Below are positions 1 to 6,021 of a stretch of 16,867 bases of DNA, piece by piece. Under the pieces are notes generated by a model that had not been told where the DNA came from, ran no database searches, and saw only the letters and a list, made by a program, of their open reading frames with translations. The DNA comes from Candidatus Rifleibacteriota bacterium. Lineage in GTDB: Bacteria > Riflebacteria > Ozemobacteria > Ozemobacterales > Ozemobacteraceae. Positions within the stretch are counted from its first letter, which is position 1; every line of letters starts with the position of its first letter. The translations under genes were made by a program, and so were the position numbers. The stretch spans positions 1 through 16,867 of the forward strand of contig JAKJFO010000078.1 of the NCBI GenBank assembly GCA_022704885.1, read 5' to 3'.

Positions 1-540
1 GGTGATGTCGGCAAGGCCGGGCGAGGGATATTCGCCTGACTGACTGCCGAGAGTCGTTATTCTGCCTTCGTTGCCGGGCTTAACGAACCCTGAAAGCAGA
101 GAATACGGGCCCATGACCGATGGCAGAAAGCCATTGCCGGTAGAAATGCCCATTTCGCGCTCAAATGCTTCCTGGACACTGCCGCGATTGCCACTGACCG
201 AGAAAAAATCAGCCATTGACTGTATCGGGAAGTAGCCGTAGCCATCAGTTCCTGCTTCGTTGGCGATACCGGCTTTGGTGCACCATTCGTATTTATCGGT
301 TTTGAGGCCGCTGCCGGTGTTGTGCGCGGCTGGATCCCAGACTACTTTGAAAGATGCGCGGGCGCCTTGCGGAACCAGGTAGAAAAACTTGTTACTTCCG
401 TCATCTACCAGCTTCATACCACTGCTTGTCGAATTTATCGGAACTATGGCAGCGCAGGGTTCAGCCGGAAGGCTGCAGGCCATCAGGCCAGGTAAAGTTA
501 AGACAAAGGCCAGGAGCAGGGCATAATATCGCGTAGTCAT
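1..540 (-). CDS. Exported protein or lipoprotein, last visible gene of the minor-pilin operon (3' end beyond window)
   Basis: Open reading frame of 180 codons running off the left edge without a stop. It starts with ATG at 540, 5 nt after a strong AGGAGG (546-551), and begins 17 bp after the PilX-like gene stops, so it is the fourth gene of that operon. The N-terminus (MTTRYYALLLAFVLTLPGLM...) is a clear signal peptide. Residues 19-22 (LMAC) form an acceptable lipobox, so Cys22 could be lipidated, but a type I cleavage near CAA further on is also possible. The visible mature part is Gly/Ser/Asp-rich with no motif I recognise. In many bacteria the gene after pilV-pilW-pilX encodes the tip adhesin PilY1; position alone makes that possible here, but the PilY1 beta-propeller would lie outside the window and the visible residues do not show a PilY1 signature. 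Function unassigned; the gene itself is well supported. Confidence 0.85.
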   Translation of the reverse strand, partial: MTTRYYALLLAFVLTLPGLMACSLPAEPCAAIVPINSTSSGMKLVDDGSNKFFYLVPQGARASFKVVWDPAAHNTGSGLKTDKYEWCTKAGIANEAGTDGYGYFPIQSMADFFSVSGNRGSVQEAFEREMGISTGNGFLPSVMGPYSLLSGFVKPGNEGRITTLGSQSGEYPSPGLADIT

Positions 541-545
541 GAGTT

Positions 546-551
546 CCTCCT
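546..551 (-). promoter_or_regulatory. Shine-Dalgarno of the left-edge exported protein
   Basis: AGGAGG on the minus strand, 5 nt before the ATG at 540. It fixes the start of the truncated gene at the left edge. Confidence 0.8.
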
Positions 552-557
552 CAAAGA

Positions 558-1121
558 CTAATTTTCTCTGGTCAGTTTGACCGTCTTGATCATTTCTTCC
601 TTGCGCAGTCCCATGCCGCCTCGCTGCATGGTAGCTTCGCCGATTGTCGTAATCTGAGCCGAAATAATTAGCTGGCGCTCGCCCGGGTTGGTGTAAGCGC
701 TGATTACCTTAAAATCTGTCGCCGAAAACTTCCAGTCGTCGGCGGCAATGCCCGGCACTTTCCAGGGAAAGGCGGCGCTGTTGCAGTCTGAATAAAAATC
801 GACAAGACCCTGCTGGTTGGCTCCTGCCACCGGATTGAGGTTAGATCCTGCAATGATGCCTCTGAACGGGCAATAACCGAGTGAAAGTACGCCAGCGTCG
901 CAGGCCTCCTGCGGAAAGGCGCTGAGCTTGAGCAGCATCATCTGGACTGCCGACTGAGCCAGAAAATTCGCCTGCAGGAAATGGATATTGGTGATGTTCT
1001 GCTGCTTCGATTCTTTGCGAAAAAATACCAGTGATGCGGTAAACACCATGATGCACACGGCAAAAACCAGCACCAGCGGCAGGGCGATACCCTTTCTGGA
1101 AAAGGCGCTATTCTTTGTCAA
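558..1121 (-). CDS. PilX/GspK-like minor pseudopilin, TTG start
   Basis: A 187-residue prepilin-like protein. The chosen start is TTG at 1121: GGAGGG (1128-1133) lies 6 nt upstream, and the start overlaps the end of the preceding PilV-like gene by 14 nt. An ATG at 1253 in the same frame would overlap that gene by about 146 nt and add residues unlike a prepilin leader. The N-terminus reads ...FSRKG|IALPLVLVF..., a short basic leader with Gly at -1 of the prepilin peptidase site (after residue 11), followed by a hydrophobic helix to about residue 34. Position +5 is Leu, not the usual Glu; absence of Glu+5 is typical of the GspK-type tip pseudopilin. The rest is a small periplasmic domain with three Cys (residues in CDAG, GYCP, SDCN). 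Likely part of the priming tip of a type IV pilus or type II secretion pseudopilus. Whether PilX or GspK cannot be decided here. Confidence 0.8.
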   Translation of the reverse strand: MTKNSAFSRKGIALPLVLVFAVCIMVFTASLVFFRKESKQQNITNIHFLQANFLAQSAVQMMLLKLSAFPQEACDAGVLSLGYCPFRGIIAGSNLNPVAGANQQGLVDFYSDCNSAAFPWKVPGIAADDWKFSATDFKVISAYTNPGERQLIISAQITTIGEATMQRGGMGLRKEEMIKTVKLTREN

Positions 1122-1671
1122 CGAATGCCCTCCTTGCCAGCAGCTCGAACTGATTTGTATCGTTATACTCACCACCTGGAACATGCCATCTGACCACCAG
1201 CCTGATATCGGCCAGGCGGCAGAGCCCGGCAGTGTCAGGATAAACTTCTGCAATGCTCATCGAGTCTGGCGGACCTAAAGTCCCGCCAGGGTTGCCTTCA
1301 ACCCCTGAAGAACAATTCATCGGGTCATGAAAAACGAATTTGGGTATGGCAAAGTTCAGTTCTGCACTTGTGAACGGATAGACCGTATACTCACCCGAAA
1401 ACTTGTTGCCCTTTACATCATGGTCAGCGCCAAAAGACCAGGGTTGCGCGGCGCCAGCGCCCGAGAGAAGGTTGTCGCGGCTGATGACATACATCAGTCG
1501 GTTCATCTCTTCTTTGGCCAGATTGGCAGCGATTCCTTCGGCGTCCTGTTCGCGGGTTCCCCGGTTGGTGTATTGCAGCAGTCCGAAAACAGGCAAGATT
1601 ACGAAGGCGAGTATGCCAACTGCAATCATCAGTTCGGTCAGCGTAACCCCTGTTCTTGATTTTCTGGTCAT
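1108..1671 (-). CDS. PilV/GspI-like prepilin-type pseudopilin
   Basis: A 187-residue type IV prepilin-like protein. The leader MTRKSRTG is followed by VTLTELMIAVGILAFVI: Gly at -1, a hydrophobic residue at +1 and Glu at +5, the canonical class III signal cut and N-methylated by prepilin peptidase PilD/GspO. Residues 9-30 form the transmembrane and assembly helix; the remainder is a periplasmic head. Size, hydrophobic N-terminus and neighbours fit PilV or GspI minor pilins. The ATG at 1671 lies 1 nt after the TGA of the PilW-like gene, and its SD (AGGTGA, 1673-1678) contains that stop, which points to translational coupling. It overlaps the next gene by 14 nt. The N-terminal motif is certain; the PilV versus GspI assignment is inferred from operon position and length. 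Confidence 0.88.
   Translation of the reverse strand: MTRKSRTGVTLTELMIAVGILAFVILPVFGLLQYTNRGTREQDAEGIAANLAKEEMNRLMYVISRDNLLSGAGAAQPWSFGADHDVKGNKFSGEYTVYPFTSAELNFAIPKFVFHDPMNCSSGVEGNPGGTLGPPDSMSIAEVYPDTAGLCRLADIRLVVRWHVPGGEYNDTNQFELLARRAFVDKE
1128..1133 (-). promoter_or_regulatory. Shine-Dalgarno that selects a TTG start
   Basis: GGAGGG lies 6 nt before TTG (1119-1121) inside the 3' end of the PilV-like gene. It is the reason for preferring the TTG over the far upstream ATG for the PilX/GspK-like protein. Confidence 0.75.
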
Positions 1672-1672
1672 A

Positions 1673-2314
1673 TCACCTGTTTACTTTGACCTCGACTTTG
1701 GCGCCGGTCTCGGCGATGACGTGAGCGAATTCATAAGCCACTTTGTCAGGGTGTTCGACTCTGGCTTCAAGGGTTACCAGCGTGCCGGCCGAAATGTTGT
1801 CGGGGTCGAAAGGATCGACCCTGATTTTGAGGCTCGCTACGTCAGATATGACTTTATAATTGCTGTATGTCTGCTCTTTGTTAAGGGGGTCGGAGCCGTC
1901 AATTGTTTTGGTATACAGAATTGTACCGTTCTCGAGCTTCAGTTCGCAGCGAAACTTAGCACCAGGACTGTCTGGATCGCCGGTCACATAGGGAAGGCAG
2001 ATATACCAGTTGGCAATTTCGCCGTCGCCGGTCAATTCATCGGCCGCAGTTAGATTGAACTCAAAGCCGGCTTCAGTGATATCGGTGCCGCCCAGGCTGA
2101 CAGTAGTCAGAGGTGTAGCTTTCTGCATTTCTTCGCGGATAAAAGTCAGAGCATTGCGCAGTTTGTTCTGGGTTGTCAAAGACCAGTTGCCCTTTTGAAA
2201 GGACTTGGAAAAGCTGACGAACACCCGATAGCCGATCAACAACAGAATAGAGAGGACTGCCGCTGCTATCAGCATTTCTAACAGGGTGAACCCGGACTTT
2301 CTGGCACATTTCAT
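1673..2314 (-). CDS. PilW/GspJ-like prepilin-type pseudopilin, first gene of the operon
   Basis: A 213-residue prepilin: leader MKCARKSG, then FTLLEMLIAAAVLSILLLI with Phe+1 and Glu+5, the textbook N-methylation motif. The helix runs to about residue 30, followed by SFSKSFQ and a long periplasmic domain including a segment like those of PilW/GspJ (RNALTFIREEMQKA). It is probably a minor pilin priming assembly of a type IV pilus or pseudopilus together with the two downstream pseudopilins. The ATG at 2314 has no convincing Shine-Dalgarno; an extended -10 element ends about 10 nt upstream, so the message may be nearly leaderless. The gene is followed with 1-nt spacing by the PilV-like gene, so the order here is W-V-X rather than the V-W-X common in Pseudomonas. 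Confidence 0.88.
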   Translation of the reverse strand: MKCARKSGFTLLEMLIAAAVLSILLLIGYRVFVSFSKSFQKGNWSLTTQNKLRNALTFIREEMQKATPLTTVSLGGTDITEAGFEFNLTAADELTGDGEIANWYICLPYVTGDPDSPGAKFRCELKLENGTILYTKTIDGSDPLNKEQTYSNYKVISDVASLKIRVDPFDPDNISAGTLVTLEARVEHPDKVAYEFAHVIAETGAKVEVKVNR

Positions 2315-2323
2315 ATACTCTAT

Positions 2324-2332
2324 ATGATAGCA
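2324..2332 (-). promoter_or_regulatory. Candidate extended -10 promoter of the minor-pilin operon
   Basis: The minus strand reads TGCTATCAT: a TGn extension plus TATCAT (5 of 6 matches to TATAAT). No good -35 lies at the usual distance, as often with extended -10 promoters. Transcription would begin near 2316-2317, only 2-3 nt before the ATG at 2314. This is pattern matching in an AT-rich stretch. Confidence 0.45.
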
Positions 2333-2388
2333 TACCTCTATACCAAATACTATCTACATATACGCATGATCAGGTACATTCTGTTACA

Positions 2389-2401
2389 TCTGACAGTCAG
2401 A
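2389..2401. repeat. 13-bp palindrome in the pilin-operon upstream region
   Basis: TCTGACAGTCAGA has two perfect 6-bp arms around a central A. It lies about 60 bp upstream of the candidate -10 of the pilin operon and 52 bp past the stop of the TPR/HEAT gene. It could be a dimeric repressor or activator operator; no T-run follows, so it is not an intrinsic terminator. Confidence 0.4.
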
Positions 2402-2452
2402 AATATTGAAAATATGCTTTTGCTGCCCTGAAAAATTCGAGAGATCTTTACT

Positions 2453-3892
2453 TCAGCTTCTGCTGATAATATCCTCGACGCTCTCGCCGGTGAGAATGCT
2501 GATCACTTCTGCTATCGGTCTTTTGTCCGGACCCTGTGCCGCTTTGATCATGGTGTCGAGCACCGTGATGCCATTTTCGCCGTAGGCTTTGAATGTTCTG
2601 ATGATCTGATTCTTTCTGATTGCCAGCTTCTCGATCTGGTACAGGTTGAAGAGTTTTGGAACAACCTTTTCGGCCTGCATGGGCATGCGACCGAAAGACT
2701 GTATGGCCCGGAAAGATACTCGGATATCATCATGGTTGAGCAGGCGGTAGAGGTCGGCGACGCACGCCTCGGCACCTGGAAGGCCGATTTTATCGAGCGC
2801 TTCGAGGGTGGCGTAAATCGTTTCTATGCTGCCCTTGTTCATCAGACTGGAAAATTTATCCATGACTTCGGGGAAGGGTTGTCTGATTACGCCAATTCGC
2901 CAGAGAATGCTGTGTTTCTTTTCTTCATCAGTCTCTTTATCGTATTCACTGATCAGCTTCGCGACTTTTGCCCGAGCTTCGACGATTTCAAGAGGTTCGC
3001 CGGAATTACTGGCTGCATAGGTCTGCTGCGTTTCAAACACTGGTTCATCGATGGCGACTACATATGGCTGTCCTTCGCCTGCTGCTGCCGGTGTTGCGCT
3101 GGCTGTCGCAGTTTCTGTCTGCCCGGAGCGGCTTTTCTCGGCTTCGGCGGCAGCCGCTGCAGCGGCTTCGGTTGCTTCGGCGGCTTTTGCCTGGGCCACG
3201 ATATCGCGGCATTCCTGCAACATGCTTCTGGCAGTATCAACATTGGTGCCTTCAGGATATTCTCTGATATAGTCAGACAGCATATCATCGGCTTTCTGAT
3301 AGGCCCCCGCATAAAAATTGTATGCGCCGAGGTAAAACTGATGTTCAGGCTGATTGGCGTTTTCGTTAAAATAATTGAGGCCATTGTTGATGAAGCCGTA
3401 ATCACGGGCAAGAATGCTGCGATCTAGTTCTACTGCCTGAATGAAGAGCTGGTAGGCTTCCAGATAATCTTTGAATGAATGCTTGTATCTTGCATTGATC
3501 AGCAGGTTGCGGGCTTTGCCCTGTGCATCGGCATCGTCGCTGCCGACAACCTTTTTTGGCTGCGATTTTGCCAGTTCCTGAAGACGGTTGATACGGGTGG
3601 CCAGACCTTCTATGCCTGTCTGCAACTCGCTGGCGCGCATAAAGGCTTTGAGAGCCTGTTCGTAATCAGCGTCAGCTTCGTAAACATAGCCCAATGCCAG
3701 CCAGAGCTTATATGAGTTACGGTCAATCTTGAGACGTTGTGCCAGAATTCCTTTGGCCGCCGCATAGTCTTTCTGCTTTATCAGTTCCTGGACCTGAGTC
3801 AATACGGCGGCATTGTCAGCCGCCATTGCCAGGCCTGCCGAAAGAACAAAAACAGACAAAATCATTACAGCAAAAAATCTGTTTGCTCTCAT
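2453..3892 (-). CDS. Exported TPR and HEAT-like repeat protein
   Basis: A 479-residue exported scaffold-type protein. The start is the ATG at 3892 with AAGGA 7 nt upstream. An upstream ATG at 3970 would read through the neighbouring tRNA-Gly gene and is rejected. Residues 1-24 form a signal peptide (cleavage after LAMA). Residues 27-95 and about 127-215 hold TPR-like helices (for example LWLALGYVYEADADYEQALK). Residues 235-275 are a low-complexity Ala/Glu then Ser/Thr/Ala linker. Residues 300-465 contain HEAT/armadillo-like helices (SILWRIGVI, IETIYATLEALDKIG, RVSFRAIQSFG, QIIRTFKAYG). Such repeats normally bind proteins; no catalytic motif is visible. The gene lies 51 bp downstream of tRNA-Gly in the same direction with no clear terminator or promoter between, so it may be expressed by read-through from the tRNA promoter. 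The family is not one I can name. Confidence 0.87.
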   Translation of the reverse strand: MRANRFFAVMILSVFVLSAGLAMAADNAAVLTQVQELIKQKDYAAAKGILAQRLKIDRNSYKLWLALGYVYEADADYEQALKAFMRASELQTGIEGLATRINRLQELAKSQPKKVVGSDDADAQGKARNLLINARYKHSFKDYLEAYQLFIQAVELDRSILARDYGFINNGLNYFNENANQPEHQFYLGAYNFYAGAYQKADDMLSDYIREYPEGTNVDTARSMLQECRDIVAQAKAAEATEAAAAAAAEAEKSRSGQTETATASATPAAAGEGQPYVVAIDEPVFETQQTYAASNSGEPLEIVEARAKVAKLISEYDKETDEEKKHSILWRIGVIRQPFPEVMDKFSSLMNKGSIETIYATLEALDKIGLPGAEACVADLYRLLNHDDIRVSFRAIQSFGRMPMQAEKVVPKLFNLYQIEKLAIRKNQIIRTFKAYGENGITVLDTMIKAAQGPDKRPIAEVISILTGESVEDIISRS

Positions 3893-3943
3893 TTTTCTAT
3901 CCTTCTCGCGTTCTTCAAAGAGGAATAATCCGGGCAAAAACAA

Positions 3944-4015
3944 AGCGGGAGACGGGATTCGAACCCGCAACCACCTGCTTGGAAGGCAGGGACTCTACCA
4001 TTGAGTTACTCCCGC
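3944..4015 (-). tRNA. tRNA-Gly (anticodon UCC)
   Basis: Full cloverleaf on the minus strand. The acceptor stem GCGGGAG pairs perfectly with CTCCCGC. The anticodon stem CCTGC/GCAGG encloses loop CTTCCAA with anticodon TCC. The T arm is GCGGG-TTCGAAT-CCCGT, with discriminator T. CCA is not encoded. It lies 24 bp downstream of tRNA-Leu in the same orientation and is probably processed from the same transcript. Confidence 0.96.
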
Positions 4016-4039
4016 AAAAACACCCTTGATCTGGAGGAT

Positions 4040-4121
4040 TGCGAAGGGCGGGACTTGAACCCGCACGGTGTTAACCACCAGATCCTAAGTCTGGCGCGTC
4101 TGCCAGTTTCGCCACCCTCGC
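4040..4121 (-). tRNA. tRNA-Leu (anticodon UAG)
   Basis: Class II tRNA on the minus strand. Acceptor GCGAGGG pairs with CCTTCGC (one G-U pair). The D arm contains CTGGCAGA. The anticodon stem CCAGA/TCTGG encloses CTTAGGA, giving anticodon TAG (reads CUN Leu codons). A long variable arm (TGGTTAACACCG) and T arm GCGGG-TTCAAGT-CCCGC follow. The discriminator A is as expected for Leu; CCA is not encoded. It is the first gene after the promoter at 4142-4170. Confidence 0.96.
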
Positions 4122-4141
4122 TTAAGGGTCACAACAGCGAT

Positions 4142-4170
4142 ATTCTAGCAGAAACAGGTGCTCAAGGCAA
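4142..4170 (-). promoter_or_regulatory. Strong promoter of the tRNA-Leu/tRNA-Gly unit
   Basis: On the minus strand, TTGCCT (4165-4170), a 17-bp spacer and TAGAAT (4142-4147), preceded by TGC (extended -10). An A-tract (minus strand, 4173-4179) just upstream of the -35 could act as an UP-like element. Predicted start is near 4135, about 14 nt before tRNA-Leu. Confidence 0.75.
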
Positions 4171-4177
4171 TATTTTT

Positions 4178-4205
4178 TTGCATTGTGCTGATTATCTGCT
4201 AATAT
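4178..4205 (+). promoter_or_regulatory. Divergent promoter of the metallopeptidase gene
   Basis: TTGCAT (4178-4183), a 16-bp spacer and TAATAT (4200-4205), with TGC directly before the -10. The predicted start (about 4212) coincides with the A of the ATG, implying a leaderless mRNA; no Shine-Dalgarno precedes that ATG and an in-frame stop (4200-4202) rules out an upstream start. Confidence 0.6.
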
Positions 4206-4211
4206 GTTGGC

Positions 4212-4721
4212 ATGAAACTCGATGATCCCGAAATGCGCGCTTCCATGCTCAGTTTCGACCAGTTCGACAAGCTGTTCAGAGATGCGTTGGCCGAAATCCC
4301 GGAGCATTTTCGCGAAGGTGTTTCGCAGTTCATTATCGAAGAGAGCGTACATAACTACAGTGATTATATGCGCGGCCTCTACGTTTTGGGGCATTACCTG
4401 CCGCATGGCCATATCGGTAACCCGGTTGTGATTCTGTATTTCGGCTCCTTTATCAAGGCTTTTCCGCATTATCGCATGCCTGATTTCCGGCGTGAAATCA
4501 CGAAAACCCTGACTCACGAACTCCTTCACCACTGGGAAAACCGCGCTGGTATCGACAACCTGGGTGAAGAAGATCGTCGGCAGCTTCTTGAATGGAAGAT
4601 CAACAGCAACTATCGGCCAGACTCACCCTCCACCGGCAAGAACTACATAGAGGCGGCTTTCTTCGTTTATCTTGTTTTCGTTTTCGTCGGGCTTCTTGCC
4701 CGCTGGATGGGCTTGCGCTGA
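4212..4721 (+). CDS. Zincin-type metallopeptidase (COG3824 / DUF1025-like) with C-terminal membrane anchor
   Basis: A 169-residue protein of the minimal zincin family (Zincin_1). Residues 14-36 (SFDQFDKLFRDALAEIPEHF) match the family's start, 54-58 (RGLYV) the conserved GlY segment, and 102-109 (HELLHHWE) the zinc-binding HExxH helix, with Glu103 the presumed catalytic base. The following RAGIDNLGEED resembles the HHxExxAGxxDLxxED pattern of family members and may supply further acidic ligands. Residues 145-163 are a hydrophobic helix followed by ARWMGLR, so the enzyme is probably tethered to the inner membrane with the catalytic part in the cytoplasm; such a tail is not usual for this short family. 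Substrate unknown. The gene stands alone, divergent from the tRNA unit, with its own promoter. Confidence 0.82.
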   Translation: MKLDDPEMRASMLSFDQFDKLFRDALAEIPEHFREGVSQFIIEESVHNYSDYMRGLYVLGHYLPHGHIGNPVVILYFGSFIKAFPHYRMPDFRREITKTLTHELLHHWENRAGIDNLGEEDRRQLLEWKINSNYRPDSPSTGKNYIEAAFFVYLVFVFVGLLARWMGLR

Positions 4722-4738
4722 TACTCTTCGATACTCAC

Positions 4739-4767
4739 TGGACTTGTCGCCGCCGACAAATTATAAT
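4739..4767 (+). promoter_or_regulatory. Promoter of cinA-thpR
   Basis: A perfect TATAAT (4762-4767) with TGGACT (4739-4744, 4 of 6 matches to TTGACA) at 17-bp spacing. The predicted start, around 4774, is about 3 nt from the cinA ATG at 4777, and no Shine-Dalgarno is present, so the transcript appears nearly leaderless. Confidence 0.6.
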
Positions 4768-4776
4768 CGGGACATT

Positions 4777-6021
4777 ATGAGTAAAACTCTTGTAGCTGAA
4801 ATCATCAGTGTGGGCACCGAACTGCTGCTGGGCGAGATCATCGACACCAATGCGGCTTATCTTGCCGGGAAGATGCGCGACCGTGGCATTTTCGTCTATC
4901 GCAAATCGACGGTTGGCGATAACATGGCACGCCTTACTGCTGCATTAAAAGAGGCTTTGCTACGTGCCGATCTCGTTGTTCTCGGTGGCGGCCTTGGTCC
5001 GACCGACGACGACATGACGCGAGAAGCCATCGCAGAGGTAGCCGGAGCCGAACCTTATCTCGATGAAGCTCTTCTCGACAATCTGCGCCGGATGTTTGCA
5101 GCCCGGGGTCGGCCAATGCCTGAGAGTAACCATAAGCAGGCCTGGCTGATCAAAGATGCCATTGCCCTGGCAAATCCAGTTGGTACAGCTGCCGGCTGGT
5201 ATGTCAGTTTTGGTGAAAAAGTTATAGTAGCTCTGCCCGGCCCGCCACACGAGCTCAAAAAAATGTGGCAGGAACAGGTTGAGCCCCGTCTGCCGGTGTC
5301 AGACCAGCAGATCTATCATCGCACCATCCATACTTCCGGTATTGGCGAATCAGATCTCGCGGCAAGAATCAGCCAGTTTACCCGTCTCGAAAGCCCAGGC
5401 ATCGGTACCTATGCGCGAAACAGCGGGGTCGATGTGCGGGTGGCCGCAGTCGCACCAACCATGGCGCAGGCGCGGGCAATTGCCGAACCGGTAATCATGG
5501 AAATCGAAGCGATACTCTCGCCGTGGATATTCGGCTATGACGACGAAACACTGATTTCTGCGATCATGAAGCTGCTGCTGGCGGCAGGGCAGACTTTTTC
5601 CTGCATGGAATCAGTAACCGGCGGTGGTCTTGCTGCCGAAATAACCGATTGTCCAGGGATAAGTGCCTGCTTTGTCGGCTCGCTGACGGCTTATAACAAT
5701 AGTGTAAAAATTCAGGCCGGAGTTGCCGAAGAGCTGATCAGAGAGCATGGTGCCGTATCAGAACAGGTCGCGCAGGCCATGGCGCAGGCTGCCCGAAAAA
5801 TGTTCAAAACCGACTGGGGTCTTGCGACAACCGGCGTTGCCGGCCCTGATCCGCTCGAAGGCAAGGCACCGGGAACGGCCTGGATAGCAATTTCTGGCCC
5901 GACTCTCGAATGGACGCAACTGGTCGACTGGCCGGGAACGCGAACGATGGTAAAAAATCGTATAGGTCGAAGTATTTTTCAGAGTTTCTTTAAACTGCTC
6001 AAGGAAGATAAGGCAAGATGA
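4777..6021 (+). CDS. cinA: CinA: competence/damage-inducible family protein with NMN amidohydrolase domain
   Basis: A 414-residue full-length CinA. The N-terminal MoaB-like/COG1058 domain (residues 5-170), linked in this family to ADP-ribose pyrophosphatase activity, shows VGTELLLGEIIDTN, GGLGPTDDDMTREA (70-83) and LPGPPHEL (153-160). The C-terminal PncC domain (about 255-410) deamidates nicotinamide mononucleotide to nicotinate mononucleotide in the pyridine nucleotide cycle. It shows the nucleophile motif ESVTGGG with Ser279, then TAYNNSVK (Tyr306, Lys311), and TGVAGPDP (352-359). Cytoplasmic. The ATG at 4777 is chosen because the protein then begins at the family's usual place and a TATAAT box lies just upstream; the longer frame from 4672 would cover the promoter. 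It overlaps thpR by ATGA. In some bacteria cinA accompanies recA; no recA is visible here. Confidence 0.95.
   Translation: MSKTLVAEIISVGTELLLGEIIDTNAAYLAGKMRDRGIFVYRKSTVGDNMARLTAALKEALLRADLVVLGGGLGPTDDDMTREAIAEVAGAEPYLDEALLDNLRRMFAARGRPMPESNHKQAWLIKDAIALANPVGTAAGWYVSFGEKVIVALPGPPHELKKMWQEQVEPRLPVSDQQIYHRTIHTSGIGESDLAARISQFTRLESPGIGTYARNSGVDVRVAAVAPTMAQARAIAEPVIMEIEAILSPWIFGYDDETLISAIMKLLLAAGQTFSCMESVTGGGLAAEITDCPGISACFVGSLTAYNNSVKIQAGVAEELIREHGAVSEQVAQAMAQAARKMFKTDWGLATTGVAGPDPLEGKAPGTAWIAISGPTLEWTQLVDWPGTRTMVKNRIGRSIFQSFFKLLKEDKAR

Noticed and set aside
1122..1253. Longer start for the PilX/GspK-like protein at ATG 1253
   Set aside because: It would overlap the PilV-like gene by about 146 nt; the TTG at 1121 has GGAGGG at 6 nt and gives a normal prepilin leader.
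2732..3427. 231-codon plus-strand frame opposite the TPR/HEAT gene
   Set aside because: Cys/Phe-rich reverse image of the minus-strand gene, with no SD or domain.
3893..3970. N-terminal extension of the TPR/HEAT protein beginning MRVRIPSPA
   Set aside because: It is the translation of tRNA-Gly sequence, a classic annotation artefact; the ATG at 3892 has an SD and a signal peptide.
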